A DNA stretch of 64,000 bases, from the NCBI GenBank assembly GCA_029948255.1, contig JALIZF010001792.1, positions 547,501 through 611,500 on the forward strand, given 5' to 3'. The stretch comes from Telmatactis stephensoni. Lineage: Eukaryota > Cnidaria > Anthozoa > Actiniaria > Isophelliidae. The notes beneath the pieces are model-generated. The model had not been told where the DNA came from and ran no database searches. It saw only the letters and a program-made list of their open reading frames with translations. This document shows positions 33,801 through 46,734 of this stretch, in pieces. Every line of letters begins with the position of its first letter. Within the stretch, counting starts at the first letter, position 1. Both the position numbers and the translations under genes were made by a program.

Positions 33801-34683
33801 GATGCCTGAAGTTTAGGCGACGAATTCACAGTTGATTTCTCAGCAAAATGTAAACATATTATCACAGATTCGTTGGTCTAAAGTTTTTGGAAAGTCTGCG
33901 ACTATTTATCACGAATAATTCGGCGAATAATTCTTCAAAAATTACGAATAGTAATTCAAAGCTTTTAAGCACGAATTTGTTGTTAACTGAAATTTAATTA
34001 TCGCAAAATTGTTCATTGACCACACGAAGTGTGAATAAATAAATAAACTCCTAATTTAACTGCTAAATGAAAATGTTTTTAATGTAAGAAATCTCAAGTA
34101 TACTGTTTAGCTTTTGAAGTGTTTTCGTTTTAAAATAGAGTAGAAATCAATACAGAAATTTTAGAGTTTTGGAGTTTGGTTTAAGAATAATGTTATTCAA
34201 CAACCTACCGCTTCGCGGGCGTGCTGGCGTTGTAGGAGCGGGTATATTAACACACATTTCATGCTCTTCATATTTGGAGCAGTTCAGCATCATTGGCCAT
34301 GTGTAGTTGTGCAGCTTCATTAAAGGTTCACATGATTTCTGTACAGAAGAGCACAGCGATTTACAAGGTTTTATAGGTTTTTGATTCACCATACAAACCG
34401 GGGCGAATACAGAGCATAAAAAGTGCTTCAAATGAGGATGACAACCGGATTCCACCAACGGCCACCACTGGCCAAGTTCTTGCTTCACTTCTTTGACGGT
34501 ATCGTGTCCAAGTAGGTTTGGCAACATCATTTCATCGTAGCCATCGGATAGATTCTCACAGAGTGGAGCAGTCTCATTTGTAATCTTCACACAACGCGGA
34601 GGACGACCTCGAAATCGTGACATATAAGCCCAAGAAACCTGTAGGCACAATGAGACAACAAGAAGGCGACCGAGAAGAGACAT
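30816..34683 (-). CDS. SFRP: Secreted Frizzled-related protein, sFRP1/2/5-like (3 exons)
   Basis: sFRPs are secreted Wnt-binding modulators with a Frizzled cysteine-rich domain (CRD) and a netrin-like (NTR) domain. Exons: 34209-34683, 33549-33626, 30816-31090; every junction is GT-AG and phase 1. The product is 275 aa. Residues 1-19 form a signal peptide (hydrophobic, ending SWA). The CRD spans about 31-144 with ten cysteines at 31, 42, 81, 90, 97, 107, 111, 118, 135 and 144, and the sFRP1/5-like features MMLPNLLGHDTVKEV, FAPVC and SCEPLMKLHNYTWP. The NTR domain starts in exon 2 (CIDDDSNAEKR...KEFCEADF) and fills the basic exon 3, ending KACRKY-stop. No transmembrane segment is present, so it is not a Frizzled receptor. 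Subfamily placement (1/2/5 rather than 3/4) is from motif resemblance only. Confidence 0.95.
31550..31600. repeat. (CAT)n microsatellite
   Basis: Imperfect catcat / atcattag run within sFRP intron 2. Confidence 0.7.
31735..31882. repeat. Degenerate ~30-bp tandem repeat
   Basis: About five imperfect units built on aaagccannaangtgct (for example gaaagccagcaaagtgct and aaagccaacaaggtgct) follow each other inside sFRP intron 2. They look like an old minisatellite. Confidence 0.55.
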
Positions 34684-35496
34684 GCTTGCTTGACAGAAAC
34701 TCGCCGAATTAATGAACTGCTCGGGACGTTGTGCTATTTAATTAGGTGAGTGAGTTGGGCGGGCCAGATAATCCTTTGATCTGTGGCCTTAGAAATCAGA
34801 CAAGAGCGAGGTGTCAAAAGCCGGCCTACTCGTACCATGGAATGCAGTACATTCGCGCGCGTCTGGTATGTTGTGTGTTCGGAAGCCCATCAACTGCTGC
34901 CGAGAAACAATTTCCATAAATGCTCCTGTCAATCATAATAACTGACCCTTTCCCTGGAACCCCAACTTAGACTAAGCTTCACGCAGGCAAAATATCAGCA
35001 ACAAGGAAAAACCCTGCATTCTTTTTGGAGGTAAACATTGTTATTTCGGAAATTTATAAAGGTTGTTTCAATTTGCTCTCACTGGAAGACGGAAAGTGAC
35101 AACTAAGACACTCAAGGAGTCAGCTGTTAAATATATTACGCCCACGTAATTGTACGTACGATAAAAGACTATTTGCGTATCAGACTGGTACATTCATTCT
35201 TAATAGCAAAATCTTTTAGGCATTTTAACTCAAGTGGGTTCTGTGTGTAAAGCACTTTGCAGCTTAATGGGTTTTGCTGGCTATAAAATCGGGCTTTATA
35301 AATTTTGCTTTTAAGACTTTCAAAGTAAATGAAAAATTAAAAGACTTAAAAGTGTTCTGCACACACACACTTTGCAATGAGCGGCGCTCTGTACATACTA
35401 ACTTGTTATCAGATGGATGGAATTCTAGTTTCTTTGTAAGTGCACTTGAGTAGCTTTTTTGCCATTATGCATTGCAATGGCTTCTCTTACTTTACC

Positions 35497-35744
35497 TAAA
35501 GGCGCTGTTACACTGTGCAATTTTCCCAGCAACTTGTCTCGCAACGGCGTTGCAAAACAAGTTGCAGAGAAAATTATGGCGCTGTTACACTGTGCAATTT
35601 TCCCCAGCAACTGGCCAAAAATATCGCAAGTTGCTAGGGAAAATTGCACAGTGTAACAGCGCCATAATTTTCTCTGCAACTTGTTTTGAAACGCCGTTGC
35701 GAGACAAGTTGCTGGGAAAATTGCACAGTGTAACAGCGCCTTAA
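35497..35744. mobile_element. PIF/Harbinger-type MITE, TAA target duplication
   Basis: The element 35500-35741 (242 bp) is a near-perfect palindrome with ends aggcgctgttacactgtgca and its inverse, flanked by taa on both sides (35497-35499, 35742-35744). A 3-bp TWA target is characteristic of PIF/Harbinger elements. A second copy is at 49968-50208. Confidence 0.88.
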
Positions 35745-37216
35745 CACTTAAGTCGTTTTTTCTAGGAGATTTATTTTCTAGTCATTGTATCTCTGTTTAG
35801 TGAAGAGGCTTTTTCATGCACGGCCCATTCATTATTATTCCTGTAAAATTTAAACTATCAATGCTATCCATGCAGAAAAATATAATATTACCAAAATTCT
35901 TCAATTATCTTGATTTTGTTGCACTAAAGTAGCTTCCTTCATAAGGTATTTTAAATTGGCCAAATATCCATTGCGCAAAATTTGTGGGATGAAATTTTTA
36001 TGCCCTTACCATCATACAATCTAAATAGCTTTTCCCAAAAAAATCCCAAAAAAGTTTAAGTGTCTGATATATTAAATAATCAATTTATTGTTATTTTCGG
36101 ATATTTTAACAGCCAGTGAAGTGGTTTTTTTGATGGTCTGTAGCATTTCATAGATTTCCACAAGCAGCTATATTAACGTCAGAATGAAACCGCAGCTTCC
36201 CAGGGGATGATCAGGGATTTCCGTATCTCTCAGAGGGCTTACGCAGTTGCCTAGCATCCCAACGAATTATCTTTCACTGCACGGCATGCCATTGAATTGG
36301 TAGTTTATTCGATATTCAATTGCAAATTTCAATTCCAATTCCAGTTCAGTTCTCATGAATTGTAAATCATTATACCTTGTTATTAATAAGATGCAATATT
36401 TATTTCTATATCAATTTTTCAATCTAAATGAATCAGCTCTAGTGTGCTAGCTTATGTTTTCGAGATTTTGCTTCATATTTTACCAATTTTATGAGGCTTC
36501 TTAAATGATTTTGATTCTGGTTTTTAGATCATAGCACATTGGCATACCCTTTAAATTGGCTTTCTGACATCTTAATGGTTTTTTCTTATTTCAACCATTT
36601 ATTACAGATCTACATTTAAAAATATAATTCTGTATAGTTTTAGTGTATATATATATTATATTCCTCGAACTATTTTTCAAAGGCTCTCTAAGACATCAAT
36701 ATGGTAAATGAAATTAGCTATCAAAATAATAGGGATATTTCAGTGTTAAAAAGCCACTTCAATGCCGCTTAAGTAACTTTTGATATGTTAAATACATATT
36801 TTGATCAGTATAAAGATTATAAAACGAAAAAAATAGTTGTAACTAATTGTTTCGCCAGACAGACAAGTAGCAACTGTAATTACAAGGGCGTCAACCTTTT
36901 TCCTTATCCCCTTGAAACCTACAGGAAATGCACCAGAGATTAGCATTGCTTTTAACCTCACCTAAAAGGCCTCATGAAAGGTATATTACTTCATTGTTAG
37001 ATATGAGGTTAAGGACTGTTTCTAAAAAAGTGTGAACGCACAAGCAAATACTGAAGAACATAAGATTAAGTTTCAGGGACATAAAATCCTGGAATGTAAG
37101 GAATGGACCACAGTTATCTCATAGTAATTTTCTCATTTTAGTTTATATTCCGTTTAATTTGCAAGTATAAGCGAATTAAATTTTACGCTGCAAACACAAG
37201 CAACATACAAAGATCA

Positions 37217-37420
37217 GAAGATTCAGTAATGTACTGCTCATTAGCAGTACCGACCTTTCACTAGTGACATAAGCATATATAAGCACAAAGTTAAGCTACA
37301 TACACAGACTCAGTGATGTACTGCTCATTAGCAGTGTTTGTCTTTTCACTAGTGACATGAGCATAAGCACAAGCGATATACATAGACTCAGTAATGTACT
37401 GCGCATAAGCAGTGCTTGTT
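37217..37420. repeat. ~87-bp tandem repeat, 2.3 copies
   Basis: The unit runs from actcagtgatgtactgctca through ttcactagtgacatgagc to aagcacaa and then repeats, with a third partial copy. Related pieces (cactagtgacatagcataag) occur in CNOT11 intron 5 near 22675 and 23395. Confidence 0.7.
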
Positions 37421-39198
37421 TTTTTATTATTATTTTCAAGCGATTTTCGGAAGAGCTGCAATGCGGTTGATATATCGCTGGAATTCAAATGCTATATGTG
37501 TACGAAATTTCGAATAGCTCTGCAGCGCACGACGTATTTTAATTTTCGTATTGAAAAAATCACTGGCCCTATAACTTTCCTTCACAGTTTTTGACTTTGA
37601 AGCAGCAGCTACCTATCTAAGCAGTGCTAGAGTCGCTGCCAGGAGCTCCAGAACCGCTGCCAGAAAACAAAGGTATGTTTGTCTGCTGAGGAAGATCAAG
37701 TATTGTCGGAACCTTTGATTTCCCGCCAAAAGTTTCTAGAATTGCGCGCGGGCGCGTACGCTGTGTCTGAAACGTGTCGCATATTTGTATCATGGATAAT
37801 GTCTTAATTAGAGGTTAATCTTTTTAGCTTTAATGGGTTATTTTACGGCCATGTGGTACAGGCTAATAGCTTTCGGAAGTTCAAAAACAAAGTTTTGCGT
37901 CAGAAACAAAAGCTAAAGATAATGACAATGAGCAAAACCATTTTGGTTCTGTTCTGTCTATTACCAAGAATACATTGTGGCTTAGATTTTTTTTTCTTCT
38001 TCTTTTTTTTGGCTGGTTTAAATTTTGCAGGCCTTGTGCTTGTTTTATATAATTTCCACTTGTTTAGGTTTTTTTAATCTTAATTAATCCTGAAACCTTA
38101 AACTACCTAGTTGGCAGCCCCAGAGGATCGTCTCAATAGGGATTTAGCGTCAACCGTCAAACGCTATAATTTTTTTACCGTCAACCGTCAAATTAAAGAA
38201 AAAGTTAAGCGACTAGATGTGGTAGTCGCCTAATTTCTTATATTCAGCAGTTGTAAAAAGCAGTTAAGAAGTTATTATTTGTTTTTCGTTAATTTAATTG
38301 ATAACCACAGACAGCGACTTGGCCTATCGGTTAAGCGAACCGCGCCCCCTACTGAACGAGCCAGCGGAATTAATATTTTTTCTACTTCTCTCAAGGACTT
38401 CAAACTTCCCCTGATTTACTTGTCTATTCTTAAATATAAAACAGACAACGTTTCTAGACCTAAAGTTGAGTCTGTCCCAAGCTAGGAGCTAGTACGTGTC
38501 CAGTACTTGAAATAATCTAGCATATACAACACGTCGCGACAGAAACTCTTTTTGGGCATGTTCCACTGCATGCAAATTGGCAAGAGAGCTGTTTCACATA
38601 CACGCGATGCCTCTAGACTTGATATGACTCAAATTCAATTAATAAGAACGGTGTGTCCACTGATACTTTATCTTATTCATATCCAGACGGACAGATTTAA
38701 GATCTGATCATGCTCATTAAATGTATGATAATCAGATATTAGATTAAAGAACACAGCTGGTAAAACTGAAGTGATATCGGAAATACTCGTTGCTAAAGGC
38801 ATGCGGTTGTTGATAACTCATTGCCACATCCTTATTAATGAATGATAAGGCCACCATTTAAGATTTTATCTTAATTTAGTGATTGAATTAGTTCTTTGGT
38901 ATGGATCTAAGATATGATATATCCTTTGCTTGGGTGGGGCTAGGCTTTGATAATGGATGTCGGATCAATGTACTACCGGTATTAAGTACCTCCCTAGCTT
39001 AGTCTAGATTTTGGTGTTACGATCGACCAGCTCTCAATCAAGCGGATAGCATTCTTTGGAGAGTTGAGTGTATTTGCACAAAGAGCAGAATTCGTATGAG
39101 AGTGAAACTGACTGCACCGTGCCATGATATCTACAAGAAAGAAACATCCAAAATTCTTTTCGTAACCGTAACGTCATTAACCGTTTTCGCAGTCATAA

Positions 39199-39449
39199 AT
39201 AGACGACGTTCAAGAATGGCAGCCTCATTGTTCACGAGAACGAGGCCAGAAAGGCCTCGAAAATCATCATGGCATCAAATAAGTCTAAAGTATATCCTGT
39301 AAAATGCACAGATAATAGGTATTTCAAAAGGAAGAGGAACACATCGTCTTTGATAGCAATAAAAGTGTCGCCATGCTGATTTTCTGGTAACAAGGCCTTT
39401 GTGGCCTCGTTCTCATGTACTAGGCCGCCATTTTTGAAAGTCGTCTATA
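39199..39449. repeat. Foldback MITE (atagacgac ends)
   Basis: Left arm atagacgacgttcaagaatg, then gcagcctc and gagaacgaggcc; right arm ggcctcgttctcatgtacta, ggccgccatttttgaaag and tcgtctat. Arms are about 70-80 nt. Confidence 0.85.
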
Positions 39450-39462
39450 AATAATCAATAAT

Positions 39463-39505
39463 CTTCTACAGCAGATCCACATAGTGGCTATTCTTTTGCT
39501 GGCAC
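39463..39505. repeat. SINE fragment
   Basis: tctacagcagatccacatag followed by tggctattcttttgctggca matches the body of the SINE at 60703-60822 (bodies only). Confidence 0.65.
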
Positions 39506-40360
39506 TCACACTCACTATATACTCCTACATTAAATCAGTTCCATACAACGCTCAACTTGCATGTTGATTTTTGCTGAGGGAGGACATAAATTGCCCTGTG
39601 GAATTACAATGACTATAGTTGCCCCACCCTAATGTCGCCAAGCTTTGTCATTCTTAACAAACCGTTATTCTCCTCGAAAGTTTTGTAATAATCAAGAATT
39701 TCTGTTCACAATTAAGTATATATCTCAAGAGAACGCCACATTTCTTTTAAAATGATATTTTCCTACAAGTGGAGCATGCAAACGAATGCCCGTAAAACTC
39801 TCCACTCCCATCGGTAGCCGACGAGAGGATACTGAGATGCCGACAAGCTAGTTTCCATTAGCTAGAGACCGCTGAACTTCTTGACAGAAGGCTTATTTAT
39901 GCAGGGCTTGGCTATTTCATTTTTCAAAAAAGATCCATGGCATTAAAATTGATTTCTATATTGTTCATTATAACCAATTTATGTTTTTCTCATTGGTATT
40001 TTGGAATATTTAACCTTGACTTGAGGCCAACGCTATTTTGCGCGACATTGTCGAATTGTGTAGCGGTGTCATCACACTCCTAAAATGTCCATTAGAAAAT
40101 TGAAGTGTCGCGAAATACATGCGACCTCCGAAATCCGCAAAATTGTTGACCGCAGCCCGGCAACTTGTGTGTCTTGTAGATTCGAGAGTATAATCCTACC
40201 AACCCCCAGGGCAGTGCATTGTCTTTTTTAAAAAGTCATAAATCAAGCGTGCATGGGGAGGTATGGAGTGAAATTGCCCAGCAAACATGGTAGATTATGA
40301 CACAATAGTCACGTATGGGAATGCTCACATGTTGATTGTCATCCACATTCTTGAAACAAG

Positions 40361-40914
40361 TACAATACAACCCCGTTAATACGGGCATCTGTGGTGGTCG
40401 TAATATGGGGCTGGCCTAAATTATGTTTCTAATGTTAAGTACAATACAACCCCGGTAATACGGGCATCTATGGTGGTCGTAATATGGGGCTGGCCTAAAT
40501 TATGTTTCTAATGTTAAATGCAATACAACCCCGGTAATACGGGCATTTGTGGTGGTCGTAATATGGGGCTGGCCTAAATTATGTTTCTAATGTTAAGTAC
40601 AATACAACCCCGGTAATACGGGCATCTGTGGTGGTTGTAATATGGGGCTGGCCTAAATTATGTTTCTAATGTTAAGTACAATACAACCCCGGTAATACGG
40701 GCACCTGTGGTGGTCGTAATATGGGGGCTGGCCTAAATTATGTTTCTAATGTTAAGTACAATACAACCCCGGTAATACGGGCACCTGTGGTGGTCGTAAT
40801 ATGGGGCTGGCCTAAATTATGTTTCTAATGTTAAGTACAATGCAACCCCGTTAATACGGGCATCTGTGGTGGTCGTAATATGGGGCTGGCCTAAATTATG
40901 CTTCTAATATTAGG
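40361..40914 (+). repeat. 79-bp tandem array, 7 units
   Basis: Units start at 40361, 40440, 40519, 40598, 40677, 40757 and 40836 (79 bp each, one 80 bp). Each holds caatacaaccccggtaatac, gggcatctgtggtggtcgta and atatggggctggcctaaatt. Unit identity is very high. The aaccccggtaatacgg core resembles pogo/Tigger-type terminal repeats also seen near 41425-41620 and 63460-63505, so the array probably arose from a transposon end. Confidence 0.93.
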
Positions 40915-40987
40915 TTTAAACATACTACGTCACCCTTCTTGGTGTGAACAATGTTTAAAAACAGTTGCATCTCTAATGCCAATATCT

Positions 40988-41337
40988 TTAAAGGCCCACT
41001 TGGATGGAAATCGATGAAAATTGGAAACTGTTTAGTTCTATCTGAAGATGAATGTAGTTAAATAACTGTCAACCCTCTGCCCAAAAATCTGCATTTCAAG
41101 CTCATTTTCAAAGAGAAATTTTGATATTTAGTCTAAAAGAACAATAGGGTTGAGTAAATGACATCATTTACTCACAATTTTAAATACAGTGCTAAACTAC
41201 TTGACAATTTCTATTCGTCTCGTTTGAATGTAAAGAAAATGTTGCTTTTCATGATTATTTGAAGTCGTACAAATAGGTGTTACTAAGTTTCAAGTCATTT
41301 CCAAATGTAATTGATTCTCATCCAAGTACCCCTTTAA
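40988..41337. mobile_element. Non-autonomous DNA element with TTAA target
   Basis: The element 40992-41333 has inverted ends aggcccacttggatggaaat and its diverged inverse (catccaagtacccct), flanked by ttaa at 40988-40991 and 41334-41337. TTAA duplication is typical of piggyBac and Kolobok elements. It has no coding capacity. Pogo-like termini flank it at a distance. Confidence 0.75.
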
Positions 41338-42927
41338 TCCACTACTTGCATATCTTGCATACACTGCAGTCCGACATCAGTTGTAAGAAATTTAACATAA
41401 CATCTAGCGTAGAAATGTTGCATTAAGTGGCCGTAATACGGGGTAAAAAATGACAAAGAAATTGAACGCTCGGGAATCGTAAAATCTGGCTGATGGCCGT
41501 ACATGAGTTGACTGTATTAACAGGATATTTTGATAGGAGAATGTGTAAACTGTTTAATTTCACGCGGCCGAAAAAAAGCGGCCGTAATACGAGGTGGCCG
41601 TATTAAACAGGTTGGCCGTATAAGGCGCGTGGTTGCAATATACTAATCTGTATGCTTGTGGTTTGTTAGCGTGCTCTTTTGCGTTCGAGTTCAATATGAC
41701 CATTCTCATTGCAAATTTATTTCTTGCACACATACGTTTCCCATCCACACCTATACCACAAATTTTTTAACGTCTTGGGATTCCTCAAGTCACTTAGACA
41801 TATCTTTCGTCGCGGAATTTGTGTGAGGTCTCCAGTGTTTTATGACTAATAATTCCCAATTTCTTGAGAAACCTCATGCAACTTATATTAGTTTAGTTAA
41901 AAGCGTTGTTGGATGGAATTAAATTAGAAAGTTGAGAAGGAAGGATTGTTGGAAAGGCCATCCTTGGAGACCCAAGCGGTGAGAGCGGAGAGAAAGGGTG
42001 AGCCAGACCCCTTCGAATTCTTCTGGTCCCCTAGTCTGCCTACAACATAAGTAGAGATAAGCTTCAGAATGATTGAAACATCAGCTATAATACCACAATT
42101 TGACATGGTGCTTGTCTTGTCTGTAGCCTTATGAAGTGGAAGGGAACTGTTTTGTGAAAGGTAGAAAATTAATTGGCTAAAATTGTAGTGAGGAGAGATG
42201 GCGCATATTGTACCAAGGGCAGGAATGTATGTATTGATTTTGTTCTGATTTTTTTTAGTATAACAATATGAAGACATGATTTAGTACAGCAAAATTTATA
42301 TGCACCCTGAGAATAAGCGTCCAAGAGATGAGAGAGTGTCCCATGTTAGAGATGAATATACTACATGAAATGAAATAAATGCCTGGTACAGAACACATTC
42401 ACATTACTGCAACACACATGATGCTACAGCCAGGCATTCTTCTTCTTGCTACTCTAGAAAGATCAATTACTTGCTCTAAAAATGCAGATCCTCTCGAAAA
42501 ACACAAATCTCATTTTAGTACAAAGTACACCCTTAAATAAGGAATTTGGAAAGAATTTTAACTCATGATCACTTCACTTGACGTGAGGTCTGCTATTTTA
42601 GGAAGATGAACGATCGATAAATCTATTTTTATCTTTAACAAATAAAAGATCATCACTTTTGAATGTCTCAAAAATTCTGCTATATTATAAGGGAAGTCCT
42701 GTCTGACTGCAATTTTCAAAATCGATCGTGCGAACTCAGACAGCCAGACAGTCAACTCGTTTTTGACGTTTGCGCTTCAGTCAATCAAAATTTAAAATCA
42801 AAATTACGAAGAATCGAAATACAGAATAAAGGGTAAAGGGCAAAAAGGCAAAAGGCTAAGGTGTTTTACTTCGGAATCGCAGGGAGTGGTTGCCCAGATC
42901 TTCCGAGCCAGAGGCTCATGTATCAAG

Positions 42928-43110
42928 CGTTCGAAGGTGCGCCCTTTACCCCCTCTCTCTATCAGTGCTCCGTTTTAAGGGTATTTAAAGCTACTTAAAG
43001 CTACACGGAAAGGAAAGAAGTCGAAACAAGGATGTGAAGTCACTGGGATTGAACTCGAGACCTCTCGTACTGAAGGTCGCGCACTAACCAACTGCATGTG
43101 CCATCCTTGC
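42928..43110 (-). repeat. tRNA-derived SINE (full)
   Basis: On the minus strand, A-box tggttagtgcgc (43090-43079) and B-box gagttcaatccc (43056-43045), then a body ending in ggggtaaagggcgcacc. The same family occurs at 4800-4895 (body) and 62955-63420 (interrupted). Confidence 0.75.
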
Positions 43111-43387
43111 TTCTGATAAAAATAAAAATGTTGTCTAAGCTATAATATATTACCTAAAGATCATTTTGGATTATTTGGTAGGTATTTCGAGTGCTTTGAG
43201 GGCATTGTTATATTTATTTTGATCATAACTGTCGGAAGCGAAAATGACAAAAATCGTTGAGTGTTTGGATGTCCGAATTCGCATGATTATGAAAATTACA
43301 GTAACGAGAGGGTAAATAACTCAACGCCCGCAAAAATATAAAGTGCTACGGCATGCCGGGCTACGTCCACAGAATTTGTTATCTAAA

Positions 43388-43570
43388 AAAATTGATATAT
43401 TACGCGCGCTCTGATTGGTCGAGAACCGTGTGTGATTACAGTACACACGCACAGATGACGTCATTGAATTTTATGTGCGCTCTGATTGGTTGAAATGTTT
43501 CGAAGTCGAATGGCGTGACTGCTGATCTAACCACATTTTAACGTCTTCTGTGCATCTATTAGGGTACAAA
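43388..43570. repeat. gcgcgctctgattggt repeat
   Basis: Two copies of gcgctctgattggt bracket gtgattacagtacacacgca plus cagatgacgtcattgaattt. The block then runs into ccacattttaacgtcttctg. Related blocks, rearranged, lie at 58700-58861 and 59199-59246. Confidence 0.7.
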
Positions 43571-44700
43571 CCAACGGAAAAATAAAATCTATTTATTAAA
43601 AAAACGCATCTATCTAAAGAAAAACGAAGTTTTAGTATAGACGGAAGACTAAACCGTAACAAAAAGTATACGTTTTCAAATTTATACTGATGAGTGTTCC
43701 GTAGCCTATATATATCGTTTATATGCCTGAGGGAGGTTTGGTATTTCTGAACTTGGCCCTAAAATCACGTTCTAGTGGCAATTGACATTTGTAATGAATC
43801 CAAGGAGAACTTGAAAACTAGACGCAATTGATATCGGATCCGTATGTAGTATTTTTAGCTGGCCTTTTATCACGTCTGTCGGTGTTTCTGTTTGTCTAAA
43901 AGGTTCGGCAGCATAAAGAGTTAATGGTGCTATCTGTTCGATAAATACTTATCCAACGAATAAATAAATCATTTAATGATAAGGCCCATCATTTACTGGT
44001 CATGAACCGAAGAAGAATTTAAACAGTAGATAGTGCTATATCGCGATTTTTCGCGTTGTCGCGCGCGGACAGCTCGCCAAAAAAAGGGGGGATCTTACTT
44101 CCTCAACAGGTATATTTTGTGCATCTTCGGCTGTGGAACGGGGCACTTATTAAGTTCACCATTTCTCTCCCTGGAATATGCATCTAGGGATCTAGTTTGC
44201 TTTAATTTTGACCCTTGAACAGAGCATATTTCTGTTGATTCCTGTCTGACATGAATAATCATCTATTTTTGCTGTTTTTGTCTGGAACAGGTTCATAAAT
44301 TTAGTTTTCTGTCTGACACAAGTCAGATTTTTTGAAAATCAGTGGCATATACACATGTACCCCTCCCCTGGAACTTGACATATCAAACATTCAGCTCTTT
44401 ACAATGCGATGCTCGCGCTCAAGATACACAATTAATTAATGGCCCCAGACAAGCGTCTACCCAAAGAAAATACACTCAGAATTTCATGGATGTTTGACTC
44501 GACCTCTCTCGGATGCGTTTATGGGATCAAAAACAGGATACGAAAACATCGACCTCGTCATTTAGATGTTTACGAAGCTAATTGCATAGGACGTGAACAT
44601 ACAAACCGCACGGAAAGGGCTAACATCCTGAGTTGGAGCAAGTTATTTTGGGAATTTTCACAAAAGTTAAACTTCATAACATTTTCTTAGAGTAAAAACA

Positions 44701-44830
44701 GTATAACCATGAAACAAGTACTAACTAAATAGTACAAATAGCTCGAATTAAACAATGGAGAACAAAGAGTTTTGCTACTATTTGCAATCGGTACCGTTTA
44801 GTTACTAAGTTGTTTCATGGTTTTAGTGTT
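44701..44830. repeat. Short foldback (accatgaaacaa ends)
   Basis: ataaccatgaaacaagtact on the left faces agttgtttcatggtttta on the right, about 130 bp in all. Pairing is limited to the outer 20 bp. Confidence 0.55.
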
Positions 44831-45295
44831 AGCGCTCTAGTCTCGTGTACTAGTCTGAGCGCTTGATTGTCCACAAAGAAAAAGTGTATTAGAAACAATA
44901 CAGTTAATGTATGAAAACTGGCCTCTAGTGTCAAATAAAGATCATTTTAACTAGGCCAAGACCATAGCTTATTAGGCTCCCCGGTGTATATATTCTTAAC
45001 ATAATATTGTGTGAGCATTAAACTCCGGCAAAGTTCAGGTTAACCCGCAGCACGTGCTTGTGGTGGGATAAGGCGTGGCCAAGTAGACAAATGAGCAGAG
45101 GGAAACTACAGCCACAACGAAGTAAAGTTCTTTTCTTTATTCTTTCGTTGTCTACTCCCTTTCATTTCCTTCTGACAGATTTTAGCTCTAGTCTGAGGAC
45201 TTTTACCATGGATTGTGTTATAACTGCGTTTCGCATGATTGACTGACATGCATACACAAAAAACGTGCATTAATCGTATGAATAGAGGATACTAC

Positions 45296-45700
45296 GTACA
45301 CGGTGGCGCGAAGATATGAGTTTTATCTTCGAGTGGTAAATTATTGTTTTGAACACGAGAAAATAAAAAAACTGTTCTTTTTTACTATATGGATAAGCTA
45401 AAGTAAAAACCTAACTTTTTTCTCAAAACAGAGCGGTGCTTTTTACCTCTGAAAAGTCTCTGTCGTGACGAGTGATGACCCATAATTGTTGCTTTTAGGT
45501 AGTGATCAATACTTTGAACAACAGTTCTGATTGGCGATGACTCGTATACTCTTTTCCATGTTTTTTTACCGTCAAGATGCCAGAATTTCATTAGGATATT
45601 TTGAAGCTCGTAAAACGGTAATGTTTCGATGTCTGGCGTTGCACGTTTATCGCTGCCAGGTATTCGCTGAAGATTCCAAGTTCATATTTTGTTATCTTTC
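45296..45700. repeat. Dispersed repeat, second copy
   Basis: Ordered blocks shared with 3018-3520 (cggtggcgcgaagatat; taggtagtgatcaatacttt; tttcattaggatattttgaa; tatcgctgccaggtattcgc). It is non-coding. Confidence 0.75.
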
Positions 45701-46734
45701 ATTCTATATTCGGTTTTCTTTGCTGGGATTTCGTTTTCATCAGTTCAAACTTTTGAAAACCTAACAATAAATCAGCATCCGAAACCCCATCGAAATTCGC
45801 GAAATTTTATGCACCCTTTGTGTTACGTCTTAATTGGGCCACGTACCTGCACGCGCGATTTTCCAGAACCTACTTAGCGAGTATTTAATCACAGGAAGAA
45901 GTCTTTTAAAAGTTCATGGTATTTAAGCACGTACTGGAAGAATTAAAGCCTTTTAAAAGTTCACGGCTTGTGATATACTTGAGCTATTTGTATTACAGCA
46001 CTGAATGTTTTTTTAGCACGATCCTGACACGATCTGTATAGCTTTACTCATTGGGAGAAAGCCAGATATTCCCATATGTGCATCGTCAAGGTTTTTAGTG
46101 ATTTGGACGGAAATAGGGTATATATATAAAATAGGGTATGGCTTGTAACACGTTGGTCTGGGATAGGCTGTGCTAGCTATTAAGACCGAATTACAAAGGC
46201 CGGAAAGAGAAATAATAGTCTAATCTGCAATAGGGAAAGGGAACTTTTAATTCAAATGGGTATAACATGCACCCTCGCCGCGCAAATTGCATTGTTAATT
46301 GAAGATCCTTCCCACCATGGAGTATTATTAAGCGCTTTCTTCATAGGGAACTGATAGATCAATGAGGTATATCTGTGCATCAAAATGTGAGTAAGATAAG
46401 ACGAAGGCCCTCAAATTATAGGATTTCGAAGCCATTTCCGTTCGTTTCTTACGTATAGAACGTGCTATCAGGTGAGTTGCTACGTGCCGCACTATAATCG
46501 CGTAAAAATGAGTAACACCGGATAACTGCTTACCGTTCAAGTATTCACAATTATTCTGTTTTATAAATTTAGAACCTTAATACGTTATGCTGAATGATGG
46601 CTTACGTTCTAGGCTACTTTTGAAGCAGTCCGATTGCTTTTCAAGGCTCGACCACGTGTACCCTGCGAGCAGACACTATTTTTATCTTACCGCGGGAGCG
46701 AAGAGAAAAATATCGTGTGCTCGCTGCAGGGTAG

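Noticed and set aside
40361..40914. Regular repeat array as a CRISPR
   Set aside because: The whole 79-bp unit repeats, with no variable spacers, and the setting is animal DNA.
41924..42277. 117-codon minus-strand ORF
   Set aside because: No domain, signal or splice context that I can recognise; likely chance or repeat-derived.
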